Positions 42,506 through 51,377 of a stretch of 64,000 nucleotides of DNA are shown here, piece by piece (positions within the stretch are counted from its first letter, which is position 1; every line of letters begins with the position of its first letter). Position numbers and translations under genes: made by a program. The notes under the pieces were generated by a model. That model worked only from the letters and a program-made list of their open reading frames with translations. It was not told the origin of the DNA and made no database searches. The stretch comes from Streptomyces ortus (GTDB taxonomy: Bacteria > Actinomycetota > Actinomycetes > Streptomycetales > Streptomycetaceae). Where the stretch lies: the NCBI RefSeq assembly GCF_026341275.1, contig NZ_JAIFZO010000002.1, positions 2,581,264 through 2,645,263 on the forward strand. The letters are read 5' to 3'.

Positions 42506-42861
42506 CGCGGGACGCCCGGGGCGGGGCGCCGACCAGCTGATTTTGGACAGTCGGCGGGGCGCCGGGCGTGGCCGAACCGCCGGGAACCTTCACATGGTCC
42601 GGTGAACCGTCGTGGGCGGGGGCCCGCCGGTGGGCCGCGGCGGGGGGCGCATCACGGGCTGAGCAGTGCGGACGCGGGGGTGGCGGCCTCGCCCGGGTAT
42701 CCGCCGGACGGCAGGGGGGTGTTCCGGTTGTGGAGCCGGGGCGGGATCGGCCCGTCGGCAGGCTGTCGCGTTCATGCAGGGTTGCAATTGCGCGAGTGAC
42801 GCATCGGGCTCGCACCACGCAACATGGTGTGACGGAAGCGTGCGCGGGGTGAGGGGCAAAC
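42506..42861 (+). other. Intergenic region before the anti-sigma-type ATPase
   Basis: No supported gene in 356 bases. A TTGCAATTGCGCGA element near 42782 could be part of a promoter or operator for the ATPase. The TTGCAA hexamer also appears in the leader of the similar ATPase near 54.2 kb. Confidence 0.4.
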
Positions 42862-43272
42862 GTGTTGAGACGCAACTCCTTCCGGTTGCCCCGGCATCCG
42901 GCGTCCGTCGGGCTCGCGCGGCGCCGGGTGCGGGACCATCTGTCGAACTGGGGGCACAGTTCGGGGGAGCAGGCGTTCGAGGACGTGGTGCTGCTGGTGT
43001 CCGAGCTGGCGACGAACGCGGTGCGGCATGCGCCGCTGCTTGAGCGGGAGTTCGAGGTGGCGGTGACGACGCTCGCGGACGGGTCGTGCCTCATAGAGGT
43101 GTCCGACGAGAGCGCGGTGCAGCCGCGGGTGCGGTCGGTCGGGGAGTACGAGGAGGAGTCGGGGCGGGGGTTGCGGCTGGTGGAGAGCCTGACGACGGCG
43201 TGGGGGGTCTGGAGCCGGGGCCGCCACGGCAAAACGGTCTGGGCCCTGGTCCCGTCCCCCACCCCGAGATAG
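42862..43272 (+). CDS. ATP-binding (HATPase) anti-sigma-type regulatory protein
   Basis: A 136-residue stand-alone histidine-kinase-type ATPase like RsbW/SpoIIAB. The N box is ELATNAVRHAP, the G1 box VSDESAVQP and the G2 box GRGLRLVESL. Streptomyces encodes dozens of these, often acting as switch kinases or as partners of sigma-factor systems. GTG start with GAGGGG 6 bases upstream. No obvious partner gene is adjacent. Confidence 0.88.
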   Translation: MLRRNSFRLPRHPASVGLARRRVRDHLSNWGHSSGEQAFEDVVLLVSELATNAVRHAPLLEREFEVAVTTLADGSCLIEVSDESAVQPRVRSVGEYEEESGRGLRLVESLTTAWGVWSRGRHGKTVWALVPSPTPR

Positions 43273-43633
43273 CCCTCCAGCCCCGCCGACCCCCACCCGA
43301 CTGCGCAGTTCCCCGCGCCCCTGAGGGAGCTGGCCCGGCTGCCATCCGACCTGCGAGGCGGTGGGTGCCGGCCGCGCAGTTCCCCGCGCCCCTTGAGGGG
43401 CGGCCCGGTGGGCCCGGACCGATTGCGCAGTTCCCCGCGCGCCTTAGGGGGCTGGACCTGCTGCCGTTCGGCCTGTGAGGCGGTGGGTGCTGGCCGCGCA
43501 GTTCCCCGCGCCCCTTGCGTGCCCTCCCGGGATGCGCCGCAGGCGCGCTACAGGGCGCGGGGAACTGCGCGGCCCACCGCGGTCGGCCCGCACCTCTGCG
43601 ACTCACCGATCCCCCCACCCCGCCCCCGAAAAA
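43273..43633 (+). other. Repeat-filled intergenic region
   Basis: The 361 bases between the ATPase and the histidine kinase gene end are almost filled with five copies of the dispersed repeat. No gene is supported. Confidence 0.7.
43303..43574. repeat. Cluster of five copies of the dispersed GC-rich repeat
   Basis: GCGCAGTTCCCCGCGCCCC occurs at 43303-43321, 43374-43392, 43425-43443 (one change) and 43496-43514, and once inverted at 43553-43570. The last two form a 22-bp perfect inverted repeat (43492-43513 with 43553-43574) around a 39-base loop, a likely bidirectional terminator between convergent genes. Confidence 0.85.
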
Positions 43634-45079
43634 TCAACCCCCACCCAACCCGGAGGGCAACGTGACCGTCACCGTCAATCCCGCCCCCGGCGACGTCCGA
43701 ACCGCCACCCCACCCCCGTGCGCCACCACAACCCCCTGCACGATCGCCATCCCCAGCCCACTCCCCGCACCCCCACCCGCCCGGAAGAACCGGTCGAAGA
43801 TGCGCGCCGCGTCCTCCTCCGCCAGCCCCGGCCCCTCGTCGGCGACGCACACCCGCACCACCCCGTCGGTCCGCTCCAGCGCGAGGGCGACCGCGACATC
43901 CGCGGGCGTGTGCGTGCGTACGTTCGCCATCAGGTTGCCCAGCACCTGCCGCAGGCCCGACTCGTCCGCCCGTACGAGGACGGCCCCCTCGGCGCTCACC
44001 GACACCGGCCGCCCCGGCTGCTGCGCCCGCAGATCCTCCGCCGCGTCCCGCACCAGCCGGCTCAGGTCGACGTTGCGGAACCGCAGTTCGGGCTGCTGGT
44101 CGAGGCGCGCCAGGGTGAGCAGTTCGTCGACCAGCCGCCCCATCCGGTCGGCCTCCCCGGTCATCCGGTCCCACGCCCGCTTGCGCTCGGCCGGCTCCCG
44201 CAGCATGCCCTTGTCGTACAGCTGGAGATAGCCGCGTATCGCCGACAGCGGCGTACGCAGTTCGTGCGAGGCGTCCGCGACGAACCGCCGCAACTGCGCC
44301 GCACTCCGCTCGCGCGTCCGGTACGCCACCTCGACCTGCTGGAGCATCGCGTTCAGGGCGAGCCGCAACTGCTCGACCTCCAGCGTGGGGTGATGGCTGG
44401 ACGGCACCCGCCGCGCCAGGTCCCCCTCGGCGATCGCCGACGACGTCTCCACCATGTCCTCCAACGGCCGCAGCCGCCGGCTCACGCTCAGCATCGTCAG
44501 CACGGCGAGCAGCGCCAGCAGCAGCAGCCCGAAGAACAGATCGAGCTTGAGCGCCTTGGCCATCCCCTTGTGCAGCGCGTCGGTCGAGCCGGCGACCAGG
44601 ATCACGGAATCGTCGGACAGCGAGGCACCGATCACCCGGAACGGGGAACCGTCCACCGTCACGTCGCGCGGATCCGCGTCGCCGGTGAGCGTGCGCGGAT
44701 CGCCCACCGCCGCGGCGAGCGCCCGCTGGTTCGCGGTCGGCTCGAACGTGCCGAGTGTGAGAGGCCGGCCCTCGGAGTCGACCACCGCGAACAGCGAGTC
44801 CGCGTCCGGCGGACCCTGCGCCTCCGGCGTCCTCCCCTCCCGCACGAAGGCCAGCGCGCTCAGCGAGTCGATCTGCCGCGCGGTCAGCTGCGTACTCTCC
44901 AGGGAGTCCCGCATCCTGAGCAGCTCCGAGTCGACCTGGTCAAGCAGGTAGTACCGCATGCCCATCAGGCTCACCGCCGTCGCCAGGACGATGCCGAGCG
45001 CCAGCAGCGCCACATTGGCCACCGTCAGCTTGCCGCGCAGGGAGTGGATGCCGCGCCCGCGGCAGCGCCGGAGGATCAC
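43634..45079 (-). CDS. Sensor histidine kinase (HAMP type)
   Basis: A 481-residue membrane kinase. Two transmembrane segments (ANVALLALGIVLATAVSLMG near residue 25 and LFFGLLLLALLAVLTML near 175) flank an extracellular sensor. A HAMP domain (RRLRPLEDMVETSSAIAEGD) follows. The phosphorylated histidine is in VADASHELRTPLS, and the ATP-binding boxes include LGNLMANVRTHTP, VADEGPGL and GLGMAIV. Its start overlaps the response regulator stop (4 bases), so they form one operon with the regulator first. The signal sensed is unknown. Confidence 0.94.
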   Translation of the reverse strand: MILRRCRGRGIHSLRGKLTVANVALLALGIVLATAVSLMGMRYYLLDQVDSELLRMRDSLESTQLTARQIDSLSALAFVREGRTPEAQGPPDADSLFAVVDSEGRPLTLGTFEPTANQRALAAAVGDPRTLTGDADPRDVTVDGSPFRVIGASLSDDSVILVAGSTDALHKGMAKALKLDLFFGLLLLALLAVLTMLSVSRRLRPLEDMVETSSAIAEGDLARRVPSSHHPTLEVEQLRLALNAMLQQVEVAYRTRERSAAQLRRFVADASHELRTPLSAIRGYLQLYDKGMLREPAERKRAWDRMTGEADRMGRLVDELLTLARLDQQPELRFRNVDLSRLVRDAAEDLRAQQPGRPVSVSAEGAVLVRADESGLRQVLGNLMANVRTHTPADVAVALALERTDGVVRVCVADEGPGLAEEDAARIFDRFFRAGGGAGSGLGMAIVQGVVVAHGGGVAVRTSPGAGLTVTVTLPSGLGGG

Positions 45080-45765
45080 GCGAGCCCGTAGCCGACGCCG
45101 CGCCGCGTCGTGATCACCGGCGCGCCGAGCGCGTCGAGCTTGCGCCGCAGATAGCTGATGTACGTCTCCACGACCGTCGACTCCGCCGGATGCTCGTACT
45201 GCCAGACGTGCCGCAGCAACTGCTCCTTGGGCACGATCCGGCCGCCGTTGCGCACGAGGAAGCGCAGCAGCGCGTACTCGGTCGGGGTCAGCTCGACCGT
45301 GCGGCCCGCGCGGTGCACCGAGTACGTCGTCTCGTCCAGCTCCAGGTCGCCGTAGCGCAGCGGCGGGCGCTCGGGCAGGACGTCGGCGGTGCGGGTGCGG
45401 CGCAGCACGGCGGTGATGCGGGCGACCACCTCGTCGATGTTGAACGGCTTGGTGATGTAGTCGTCGCCGAAGGAGAGCGCGCCGACGATCTCCGTGGGCG
45501 CGTCCCGGGCGGTGAGGAACACCAGCGCCAGATCGGGCTGCTTCACGCGCAGTTCGCGGCCCAGCGCCCGGCCGTCGCCGTCCGGGAGCATCACGTCGAG
45601 GAGCGCCGCGTCCGGGCGCGTGCGCTCGGCCAGCGTCAGCGCCTGGCGGACCGTCCCCGCCGTCATCACCTGGAAGCGGTGGTAGCGCAGGGCGATGGTC
45701 AGCACGTCCGCGATGCTCGGCTCGTCCTCGACGACCAGCACGGTCGCCCCCTCGTGAACGGTCAT
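45076..45765 (-). CDS. OmpR-family response regulator
   Basis: A 229-residue protein with an N-terminal receiver domain (VVEDEPSIADVL; phosphorylated Asp in ALLDVMLPDGDG; Thr/Lys in FLTARDAP and DDYITKPFN) and a C-terminal winged helix (YSVHRAGRTVELTPTEYALL, then AESTVVETYISYLRRKLD). The ATG at 45765, following GGGGGG, gives a normal N-terminus. It pairs with the kinase encoded directly downstream. The nearby MMPL transporter, transcribed divergently, is a possible target. Confidence 0.94.
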   Translation of the reverse strand: MTVHEGATVLVVEDEPSIADVLTIALRYHRFQVMTAGTVRQALTLAERTRPDAALLDVMLPDGDGRALGRELRVKQPDLALVFLTARDAPTEIVGALSFGDDYITKPFNIDEVVARITAVLRRTRTADVLPERPPLRYGDLELDETTYSVHRAGRTVELTPTEYALLRFLVRNGGRIVPKEQLLRHVWQYEHPAESTVVETYISYLRRKLDALGAPVITTRRGVGYGLA

Positions 45766-45932
45766 GCCCCCCAGTATCGGCGCGAGCACCGACAACGGGG
45801 CCGGCTCTCCCTTTGGAGTTCCTTGTGAGTCATGGCCAGGTCATGTCCAGCGCCCCGCGCCGCGCCCGATGCTGTCCCCCAGGACCTGGGGGACCAACCG
45901 ACAACTGATACATGAATAAGGGGCGTTGAGGC

Positions 45933-48404
45933 GTGACGACATTGGCACGGTGGTGCTATCGGCACCGGCTGGTGGTCCTGATTCTGTGGGTGGGGGCGTT
46001 GCTGGGGCTGGGCTTCGCGGGTTCCGCCGCGGGCACGAACTACGCGGACACCTTCACCCTTCCGAACACGGACTCCACGCGTGCGTACGACCTGATGCAG
46101 AAGGCCTTCCCGGAGCGGTCCGGCGACACCGACACGGTGGTGTGGAAGGTCGACGGGGGGACGGCGCGCGACGCGTCCGTACGCTCGCGGATCGAGCCCG
46201 CCCTCGAAGAGATCGGGCGCATGAAGGGCGTCGGCGAGGTCAGCAGCCCGTACGCCGCCCAGGGGGCCTCGCAGGTCAGCGAGAACGGGCGGATCGCGTA
46301 CGCCCAGATCACCTTCACCGAGCAGGCCAACGGTGTGCCGAAGGCGCTCGTGGAGGACGTCGTCGACACCGCGCAGGGCGCCGAACGCGCCGGGCTGCAG
46401 GTGGAGCTGGGCGGCCAGGCGATCACCCGCACCCAGGAACCGCCCACCGGCATCGCCGAGACGACCGGCATCCTGGCCGCGGCGGTCGTCCTCTTCCTCG
46501 CCTTCGGCTCGCTCTTCGCGATGCTGCTGCCCCTCGTCGTCGCGATCGCCGCCCTCGGCACCGGCCTGATGGCGACCTCGCTGCTCAGCCATGTCACCGA
46601 CGTGCCCGAAGTGGCGCCGCTGCTCGGCTCGCTGATCGGCCTGGGTGTCGGCATCGACTACGCCCTGTTCATCGTGACGCGGCACCGCCGGGGCATCCTG
46701 CGCGGCATGCAGCCCGAGGAGTCCGCCGTCACGGCCCTCAACACCTCGGGCCGCGCGGTCCTGTTCGCCGGCGGCACGGTGTGCATCGCGCTCGCCGGAA
46801 TGCTGGTGATGAACATGCGCTTCCTGGACGGTGTCGTCGTCGCCACCTCGCTGACGGTCGTGCTGAGCGTGCTCGCCGCGATCACCCTGCTGCCGGCGCT
46901 CCTCGGACTGCTCGGCATGCGGGTGCTCAGCCGCAAGCAGCGCCGCAGGCTCGCCGCCGAGGGACCGGAGTCGGAGGAGGCGAGCGGACTCGCCGCCCGC
47001 TGGTCCGCGTTCGTACAGAAGCGTCCGCGAGCGATCGCCGCCGGGGCCCTGGTCGTCATGACGATCCTGGCGCTGCCCGTCCTGTCGATCCGGCTCGGCG
47101 CCACCGACCAGGGCAACCACCAGGACTCCACGACCACCCGGCAGGCGTACGACCTGCTCGCCGAAGGCTTCGGGCCCGGCTTCAACGGCCCGCTCCAGGT
47201 GGTCGTGGACGGCGGGGACAAGGCCGGCACGGACGCGCTCGTGTCCACCATTCGCTCGACCGACGGAGTCGCCCAGGCCGCCGCCGCGCCGCCCGCGCGG
47301 GGCATCACCGTCATCCAGGTCGTACCCACCACGTCACCGCAGTCCGAGAAGACGGACCAGCTGATCGACCGGCTGCGCGACGACGTGATCCCGGCTTCCG
47401 GGACCGAGGCGCACGTGGGCGGAGTGACCGCCGTCTTCAAGGACTTCGCGGCCGTCACGGGGGACCGGCTGCCCTACTTCGTAGTGGCGATCATCACGCT
47501 CGGCTTCCTCCTCCTGATGGTGGCCTTCCGCTCCCTGGTGGTGCCGCTGACGGCGGCCCTGATGAACCTCATCGCGGCAGCCGCCTCCTTCGGAGTGCTC
47601 GTCGCGATCTTCCAGTGGGGCTGGGGCACGGAACTCCTCGGCATCGGCAAGGAGGGGCCGATCACCGCCTTCCTGCCGGTCATCATGCTGTCGCTGCTCT
47701 TCGGGCTCTCGATGGACTACCAGGTGTTCCTGGTGAGCCGTATGCACGAGGAGTGGGTGCACACCCGGGACAACGCGCGCGCGGTCCGGGTCGGCCTCGC
47801 CGAGACCAGCAGGGTCATCAACTGCGCGGCCCTGATCATGATCTGCGTGTTCTCCGCGTTCGTGCTCAGCGGTGACCTGGAGGGCGCGATGGCGGGCATC
47901 GGGCTCGCGGCGGCGGTCGCCCTCGACGCGTTCATCCTGCGTACGGCCCTGGTGCCGGCCGCGATGCACCTGCTGGGCAACTCCAACTGGTGGCTGCCCG
48001 CGGGCCTGGAGAAGCGGCTGCCGCACCTGGCGGTGGAGCCCCGCGAGGAGGCCGTCGCCGAGCCCCACGCGCGCGTGGCCGACGCCGAGACCGGCCGCGG
48101 CACCGGTACGGGTTCCGGTACCGGCGGCGGTTCCACCGTGATCCACGGCTTCGTCCGCACCCCGGACGGGGAGCCCGTGGAGGGTGCCGCGCTGACCCTG
48201 CTCTCCAAGGGCGGCCGTCAGCTCGACCGGGTGACCTCGCTGGCCGACGGCTCGTACATCGTCTCGGTCCCGTCCGCGGGCTCGTACCTGCTGGCCGTGA
48301 CGGCCCAGGAGCACGCCTCCCGGGCCCGCCATGTGATGGTCGGCGCGGAACCGCTGGTGTACGACGTAGAGCTGGCGGAGGACGAGGTGGACGCGGTGAA
48401 CTGA
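45933..48404 (+). CDS. MMPL family RND transporter with an extra C-terminal domain
   Basis: An 823-residue RND-type exporter with twelve membrane spans in two halves, each preceded by an exported porter domain. SLIGLGVGIDYALFIVTRH and LLFGLSMDYQVFLVSRMHEEW hold the Asp-Tyr pairs of the proton relay. Such proteins export lipids, pigments or siderophores. After residue about 730 comes an added domain beginning VIHGFVRTPDGEPVEGA and ending in a regular beta pattern, like carboxypeptidase regulatory-like domains. The GTG start is preceded by GGGGCGTTGAG. It is divergent from the two-component system. Confidence 0.92.
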   Translation: MTTLARWCYRHRLVVLILWVGALLGLGFAGSAAGTNYADTFTLPNTDSTRAYDLMQKAFPERSGDTDTVVWKVDGGTARDASVRSRIEPALEEIGRMKGVGEVSSPYAAQGASQVSENGRIAYAQITFTEQANGVPKALVEDVVDTAQGAERAGLQVELGGQAITRTQEPPTGIAETTGILAAAVVLFLAFGSLFAMLLPLVVAIAALGTGLMATSLLSHVTDVPEVAPLLGSLIGLGVGIDYALFIVTRHRRGILRGMQPEESAVTALNTSGRAVLFAGGTVCIALAGMLVMNMRFLDGVVVATSLTVVLSVLAAITLLPALLGLLGMRVLSRKQRRRLAAEGPESEEASGLAARWSAFVQKRPRAIAAGALVVMTILALPVLSIRLGATDQGNHQDSTTTRQAYDLLAEGFGPGFNGPLQVVVDGGDKAGTDALVSTIRSTDGVAQAAAAPPARGITVIQVVPTTSPQSEKTDQLIDRLRDDVIPASGTEAHVGGVTAVFKDFAAVTGDRLPYFVVAIITLGFLLLMVAFRSLVVPLTAALMNLIAAAASFGVLVAIFQWGWGTELLGIGKEGPITAFLPVIMLSLLFGLSMDYQVFLVSRMHEEWVHTRDNARAVRVGLAETSRVINCAALIMICVFSAFVLSGDLEGAMAGIGLAAAVALDAFILRTALVPAAMHLLGNSNWWLPAGLEKRLPHLAVEPREEAVAEPHARVADAETGRGTGTGSGTGGGSTVIHGFVRTPDGEPVEGAALTLLSKGGRQLDRVTSLADGSYIVSVPSAGSYLLAVTAQEHASRARHVMVGAEPLVYDVELAEDEVDAVN

Positions 48405-48426
48405 CCGCGCGAGGCGCCGTGAGGCG

Positions 48427-49245
48427 CTAAGCGGTGGACTTCCTGGCGGGTTTGGCGGGGTCGGGCAGCGCGTTCGTCATCCCCGGCAGGAAGTCCGTGA
48501 ACAGTTCGTGCACCTCGCGGACCAGGGGCCGCAGCACGCGGAACCGGGCCAGCGAGACACCGAGCGAGGTGAGGCGGGCGCCGCGTTCGGCGAGGCGGTA
48601 ACTGCGCTCGCGGCCCTCCGTGCGGTCGAAGATCCAGTACAGGACCAGACCCATCTGCGAGAGCCACAACAACTCGGGAAGCACCTCCCGCAGCTCCTCC
48701 GGGATCTTCGCCTTCGAACCGCTCAGCACCTCGCCGCAGACGCCGATGGCCTCCACGCGCGCGTGCTCCGACTCGGGCGAGAACGGGCTGAGCGGGCTGT
48801 CCGGATCGGCGGCGTTCTTGAAGAACTGCACGGCGAACTCGTGGTACGGCGTCGCCACGTCCAGCCACGCCTTCAGGACCCCGGCGATCCGCTTCTCCAG
48901 ATCCCGCTCGTGGTCCAGGACCTCGCGGACGGCCGCCCGGTGCTCCACGGCCATACGGTCGTAGAAGCCCTGGATCAGGTGCTCCTTGCCCGCGAAGTAG
49001 TAGTAGGCGTTGCCTACGGAGACCCCGGCCTCCTTGGCGATGGCCCGCATCGTCGTCTTCTCGTAACCCCGTTCCTGGAACAGGCGCATCGCCGTCTCCA
49101 GGATCAGGGCCCGGGTCTGCTCGCTCTTGGCGGGCGTACGCGGGGCGCCGGGGCCGTCGGGCACCGCGGAGCCCCTGGCCCCGCCGGAGCTGTCGGGCAC
49201 GGCGGGACCGTCCGGGCTGGGGGCACTGTCGTTCGCTGCTGGCAC
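48427..49245 (-). CDS. TetR-family regulator
   Basis: A 272-residue repressor. A disordered 37-residue N-terminus precedes the TetR helix-turn-helix (ILETAMRLFQERGYEKTTMR, then VSVGNAYYYFAGKEHLIQGF). The C-terminal ligand domain has no recognised ligand. It is the third gene of an operon with the membrane and DCC proteins; its start lies 10 bases after the DCC stop. The operon leader carries two TetR-sized operators that overlap the promoter, so the protein probably represses its own operon. Confidence 0.9.
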   Translation of the reverse strand: MPAANDSAPSPDGPAVPDSSGGARGSAVPDGPGAPRTPAKSEQTRALILETAMRLFQERGYEKTTMRAIAKEAGVSVGNAYYYFAGKEHLIQGFYDRMAVEHRAAVREVLDHERDLEKRIAGVLKAWLDVATPYHEFAVQFFKNAADPDSPLSPFSPESEHARVEAIGVCGEVLSGSKAKIPEELREVLPELLWLSQMGLVLYWIFDRTEGRERSYRLAERGARLTSLGVSLARFRVLRPLVREVHELFTDFLPGMTNALPDPAKPARKSTA

Positions 49246-49255
49246 GGGACAGAGC

Positions 49256-49798
49256 CTAACGAGGCGGACAGGTGCCGCTGTCGCAGGCGGGCGGATCGTA
49301 GGTCCAGCCGACGGCCGGGTCGTACGACCACCCGTCGGCCGCGCCGTACGTACGCCCGCCCCACTGCCCCTCCTGCCCGCCCCAGTACCCCTCCCGGCGG
49401 GCTCGCTGCCCCTCGCGCCACTTGGCGGCGGCGAGCACCGCGCCCCGGGCCAGCCGGGCCCCGGCCGGGGTGCTGAGCCGGTGGGCCATCGGGCGGTGGT
49501 CCGCGAGCGCCCACAGGGTGACGATCCAGGCGGCGGTTCCGCGGTAGACCTGGCCCGCGTCGCCGATGACGGTGATCTCGTCGAGGGTCGCGGCGTGGTC
49601 GAGCCCGGGGAAGCGGTGTGCGGCCTGTGCCGACCCGGCGGCCACCAGCTCCAGGGGCACCAGTTGCCGCTGCCGTACGAGCCAGTCGCGCAGGAAGGCG
49701 CAGAGCGAGCACCGGGCGTCGTACAAGACGGTGAGCCCGCGGACCGGGACGCGTGCGGCGTCCCGGTCCGGTCCGGCGGCGGTCGCCACCGGAGTCAC
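49256..49798 (-). CDS. DCC-family thiol-disulfide oxidoreductase (DUF393)
   Basis: A 180-residue protein. LTVLYDARCSLCAFLRDWL gives the DxxCxxC motif of the DCC family near residues 15-35, followed by the expected WIVTLWAL region. The C-terminal 45 residues are rich in Gly, Trp and Tyr (YWGGQEGQWGGRTYG), a tail not typical of the family. The GTG start overlaps the stop of the upstream gene by 4 bases. The protein may be membrane-associated and redox active. Confidence 0.85.
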   Translation of the reverse strand: MTPVATAAGPDRDAARVPVRGLTVLYDARCSLCAFLRDWLVRQRQLVPLELVAAGSAQAAHRFPGLDHAATLDEITVIGDAGQVYRGTAAWIVTLWALADHRPMAHRLSTPAGARLARGAVLAAAKWREGQRARREGYWGGQEGQWGGRTYGAADGWSYDPAVGWTYDPPACDSGTCPPR

Positions 49799-50202
49799 GC
49801 CCCGGCCGTCGGCGCGACCCAGCCCTGCGGCGGCACGGGCGGCTGCTGCTCGCGCTCCATGACGCCCCGGCGGCGGATCTTGTTGAGCACGTACACGTTC
49901 CCCAGGTGCATCGCGCCGAGCACCAGCAGCACCACGCCGAGCTTGGTCGACAGGGCCTCGAAGACGCCGCGGGCGTCGGTGATCACGTCGTCCTGGTTGA
50001 GATAGAGCGCCACGAAGCCGAGGTTCACCAGGTAGAAGCCGACCACCAGGAGGTGGTTGACGGCGTCGGCGAGCTTCTCGTTGCCCTGCAGGACGTCGGC
50101 CAGGAAGATGCGCCCGTTGTGGCTGAGCGTCCGCGCCACCCAGACCGTCAGCGCGACGCTGATCAGCAGATATATGACATACGCAACGACCGTGAGGTCC
50201 AT
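49795..50202 (-). CDS. Small membrane protein, first gene of the TetR operon
   Basis: A 135-residue protein with three hydrophobic segments (VVAYVIYLLISVALTVWVA, LLVVGFYLVNLGFVALYL and LGVVLLVLGAMHLGNVYVL) and a proline-rich tail. It has no recognised domain, but it is translationally coupled to the DCC protein, so the two probably act together. GCGGGGA precedes the ATG. The promoter and operators lie immediately upstream. Confidence 0.85.
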   Translation of the reverse strand: MDLTVVAYVIYLLISVALTVWVARTLSHNGRIFLADVLQGNEKLADAVNHLLVVGFYLVNLGFVALYLNQDDVITDARGVFEALSTKLGVVLLVLGAMHLGNVYVLNKIRRRGVMEREQQPPVPPQGWVAPTAGA

Positions 50203-50216
50203 GTTCCCCGCCCATT

Positions 50217-50277
50217 CTTGAACGTGTTCAAAAGGCTGTCGAGAGAGAATGTAGACCTGTTTTTGAACACGTTCAAG
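50217..50277 (-). promoter_or_regulatory. Promoter and paired TetR operators
   Basis: Two sites, TTGAACGTGTTCAA (50218-50231) and TTGAACACGTTCAA (50263-50276), are each a 6-2-6 palindrome, and their extended 17-base arms are perfect reverse complements of each other. On the minus strand TTGAAC of the distal site and TACATT 17 bases later form a good promoter, and the proximal site covers the start of the transcript. Binding at both would block transcription. Confidence 0.8.
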
Positions 50278-50335
50278 CGAAGCTTCGGCGGTACGGGTGT
50301 GACGTGCGGCTCAGGAGGTTCCTCGGTGGCCGCCC

Positions 50336-50746
50336 TCAGCCGGTGCGGGCCAACTCCGGCCGCTTGGTGTAGTCGGTGAACCCGATGACATTGCCCCAGG
50401 GGTCGGCGACCTCGACGGTCCAGCCGGTGGCGACGGACAGGGGCGCGTCGAGCGGCTGGACGCCGGCGGCGGCGAGGGCGTCGGCCATGCCTCTGGCGTC
50501 CCGCACCTCCAGCCACACCCGGGGAGTGGCCCAGGAGGGTGGCCGGTGCGCCAGCTCCCCCTCCAGCCGCAGCAGCACGCCGGGGGTCTCCTTGCCGACC
50601 TTCAGCACGGCGATCCCGGCCTCGTCGAGCCGGAACCCGACGGTGAACCCGGCCCGCCGGTAGAAGTCCACGGCCTCGTCGAGACTGCCGACGGGAAGAA
50701 GGACATTGTCGAATCCGAGCAGCTCGTACGACTCTTCGTCTGACAT
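50336..50746 (-). CDS. VOC (glyoxalase/bleomycin resistance) family protein
   Basis: A 136-residue protein with the paired beta-alpha-beta-beta-beta modules of the VOC superfamily (LLPVGSLDEAVDFYRRAGF at the N-terminus; WTVEVADPWGNVIGFTDY at the C-terminus, with the metal-site Glu replaced by Gly). The segment VFRVGF-like and a glutamate-rich core fit a small-molecule-binding or resistance role. No substrate can be named. It is not clearly linked to the TetR operon. Confidence 0.82.
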   Translation of the reverse strand: MSDEESYELLGFDNVLLPVGSLDEAVDFYRRAGFTVGFRLDEAGIAVLKVGKETPGVLLRLEGELAHRPPSWATPRVWLEVRDARGMADALAAAGVQPLDAPLSVATGWTVEVADPWGNVIGFTDYTKRPELARTG

Positions 50747-50817
50747 GTCGTCAGATTAGGTGGTGGGGTGGGGGTGCGGGGGGAGGCGGCGGGCAGCCAC
50801 TGAGGGGAGTCACCCGT

Positions 50818-51355
50818 GTGGCGCCGCGACGCCGGGCCACTCTTTCGGCTGAGCCGGCGGTCATTGCTGGTGGGAGCGCTGATCCCGCGGGCGAGACTCC
50901 GTCGCATGGGAACAACGACGGACGCCGCATCCGAGACGAGCCCGACACGGAGGGTGCGTTCCGCCGACCGACGCCGCCGCCCGAGGGCTGGATCGCGGAG
51001 GACCTCGACCGGATCCCTGACCTCCCGCCGCACACGGAGTTGATCGACGGAAGCCTCGTCCACAGGAGCCAGCAGACGCGCTTCCACTCGCGCTGCATGC
51101 GTCTGCTGGAGCGCGGCTTGCTGAGCCGGGCGCCGGATGATCTGGACGTCTACCGGGAGTTCACCGTCGTGCTGGACCGACGGAACAGACCGGAACCTCC
51201 GCTACGTGTACGAACTCGACCCCGCCACAAAGTCCTACGGGCTTACCGGCATCTTCCACGACCGCCTCAAGACCACGGCACCCTTCGACATCGAGATCGA
51301 CCTCACGGCGGTAGGCCGACGCCGGAGCACTTCCGGGGACGCGGCACGCGGCTAA
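50818..51355 (+). pseudogene. Decayed Uma2-family endonuclease gene
   Basis: The N-terminal part of a Uma2-like (PD-(D/E)XK) protein is readable in frame 1: WIAEDLDRIPDLPPHTELIDG (in parts), then FTVVLDRRNRPEP. About 10 residues later the C-terminal part continues in frame 2: YVYELDPATKSYGLTGIFHD and FDIEIDLTAVG. The middle of the usual domain, including most catalytic residues, is missing, and the frames do not match. This indicates a deletion plus a frameshift. An intact copy would be about 190 residues. Confidence 0.75.
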
Positions 51356-51377
51356 CCGCAGGAGGTCGGCCCCCCGA

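Noticed and set aside
43475..45091. 538-codon plus-strand open frame opposite the histidine kinase
   Set aside because: It is a shadow of a clear two-component kinase gene and begins within repeats.
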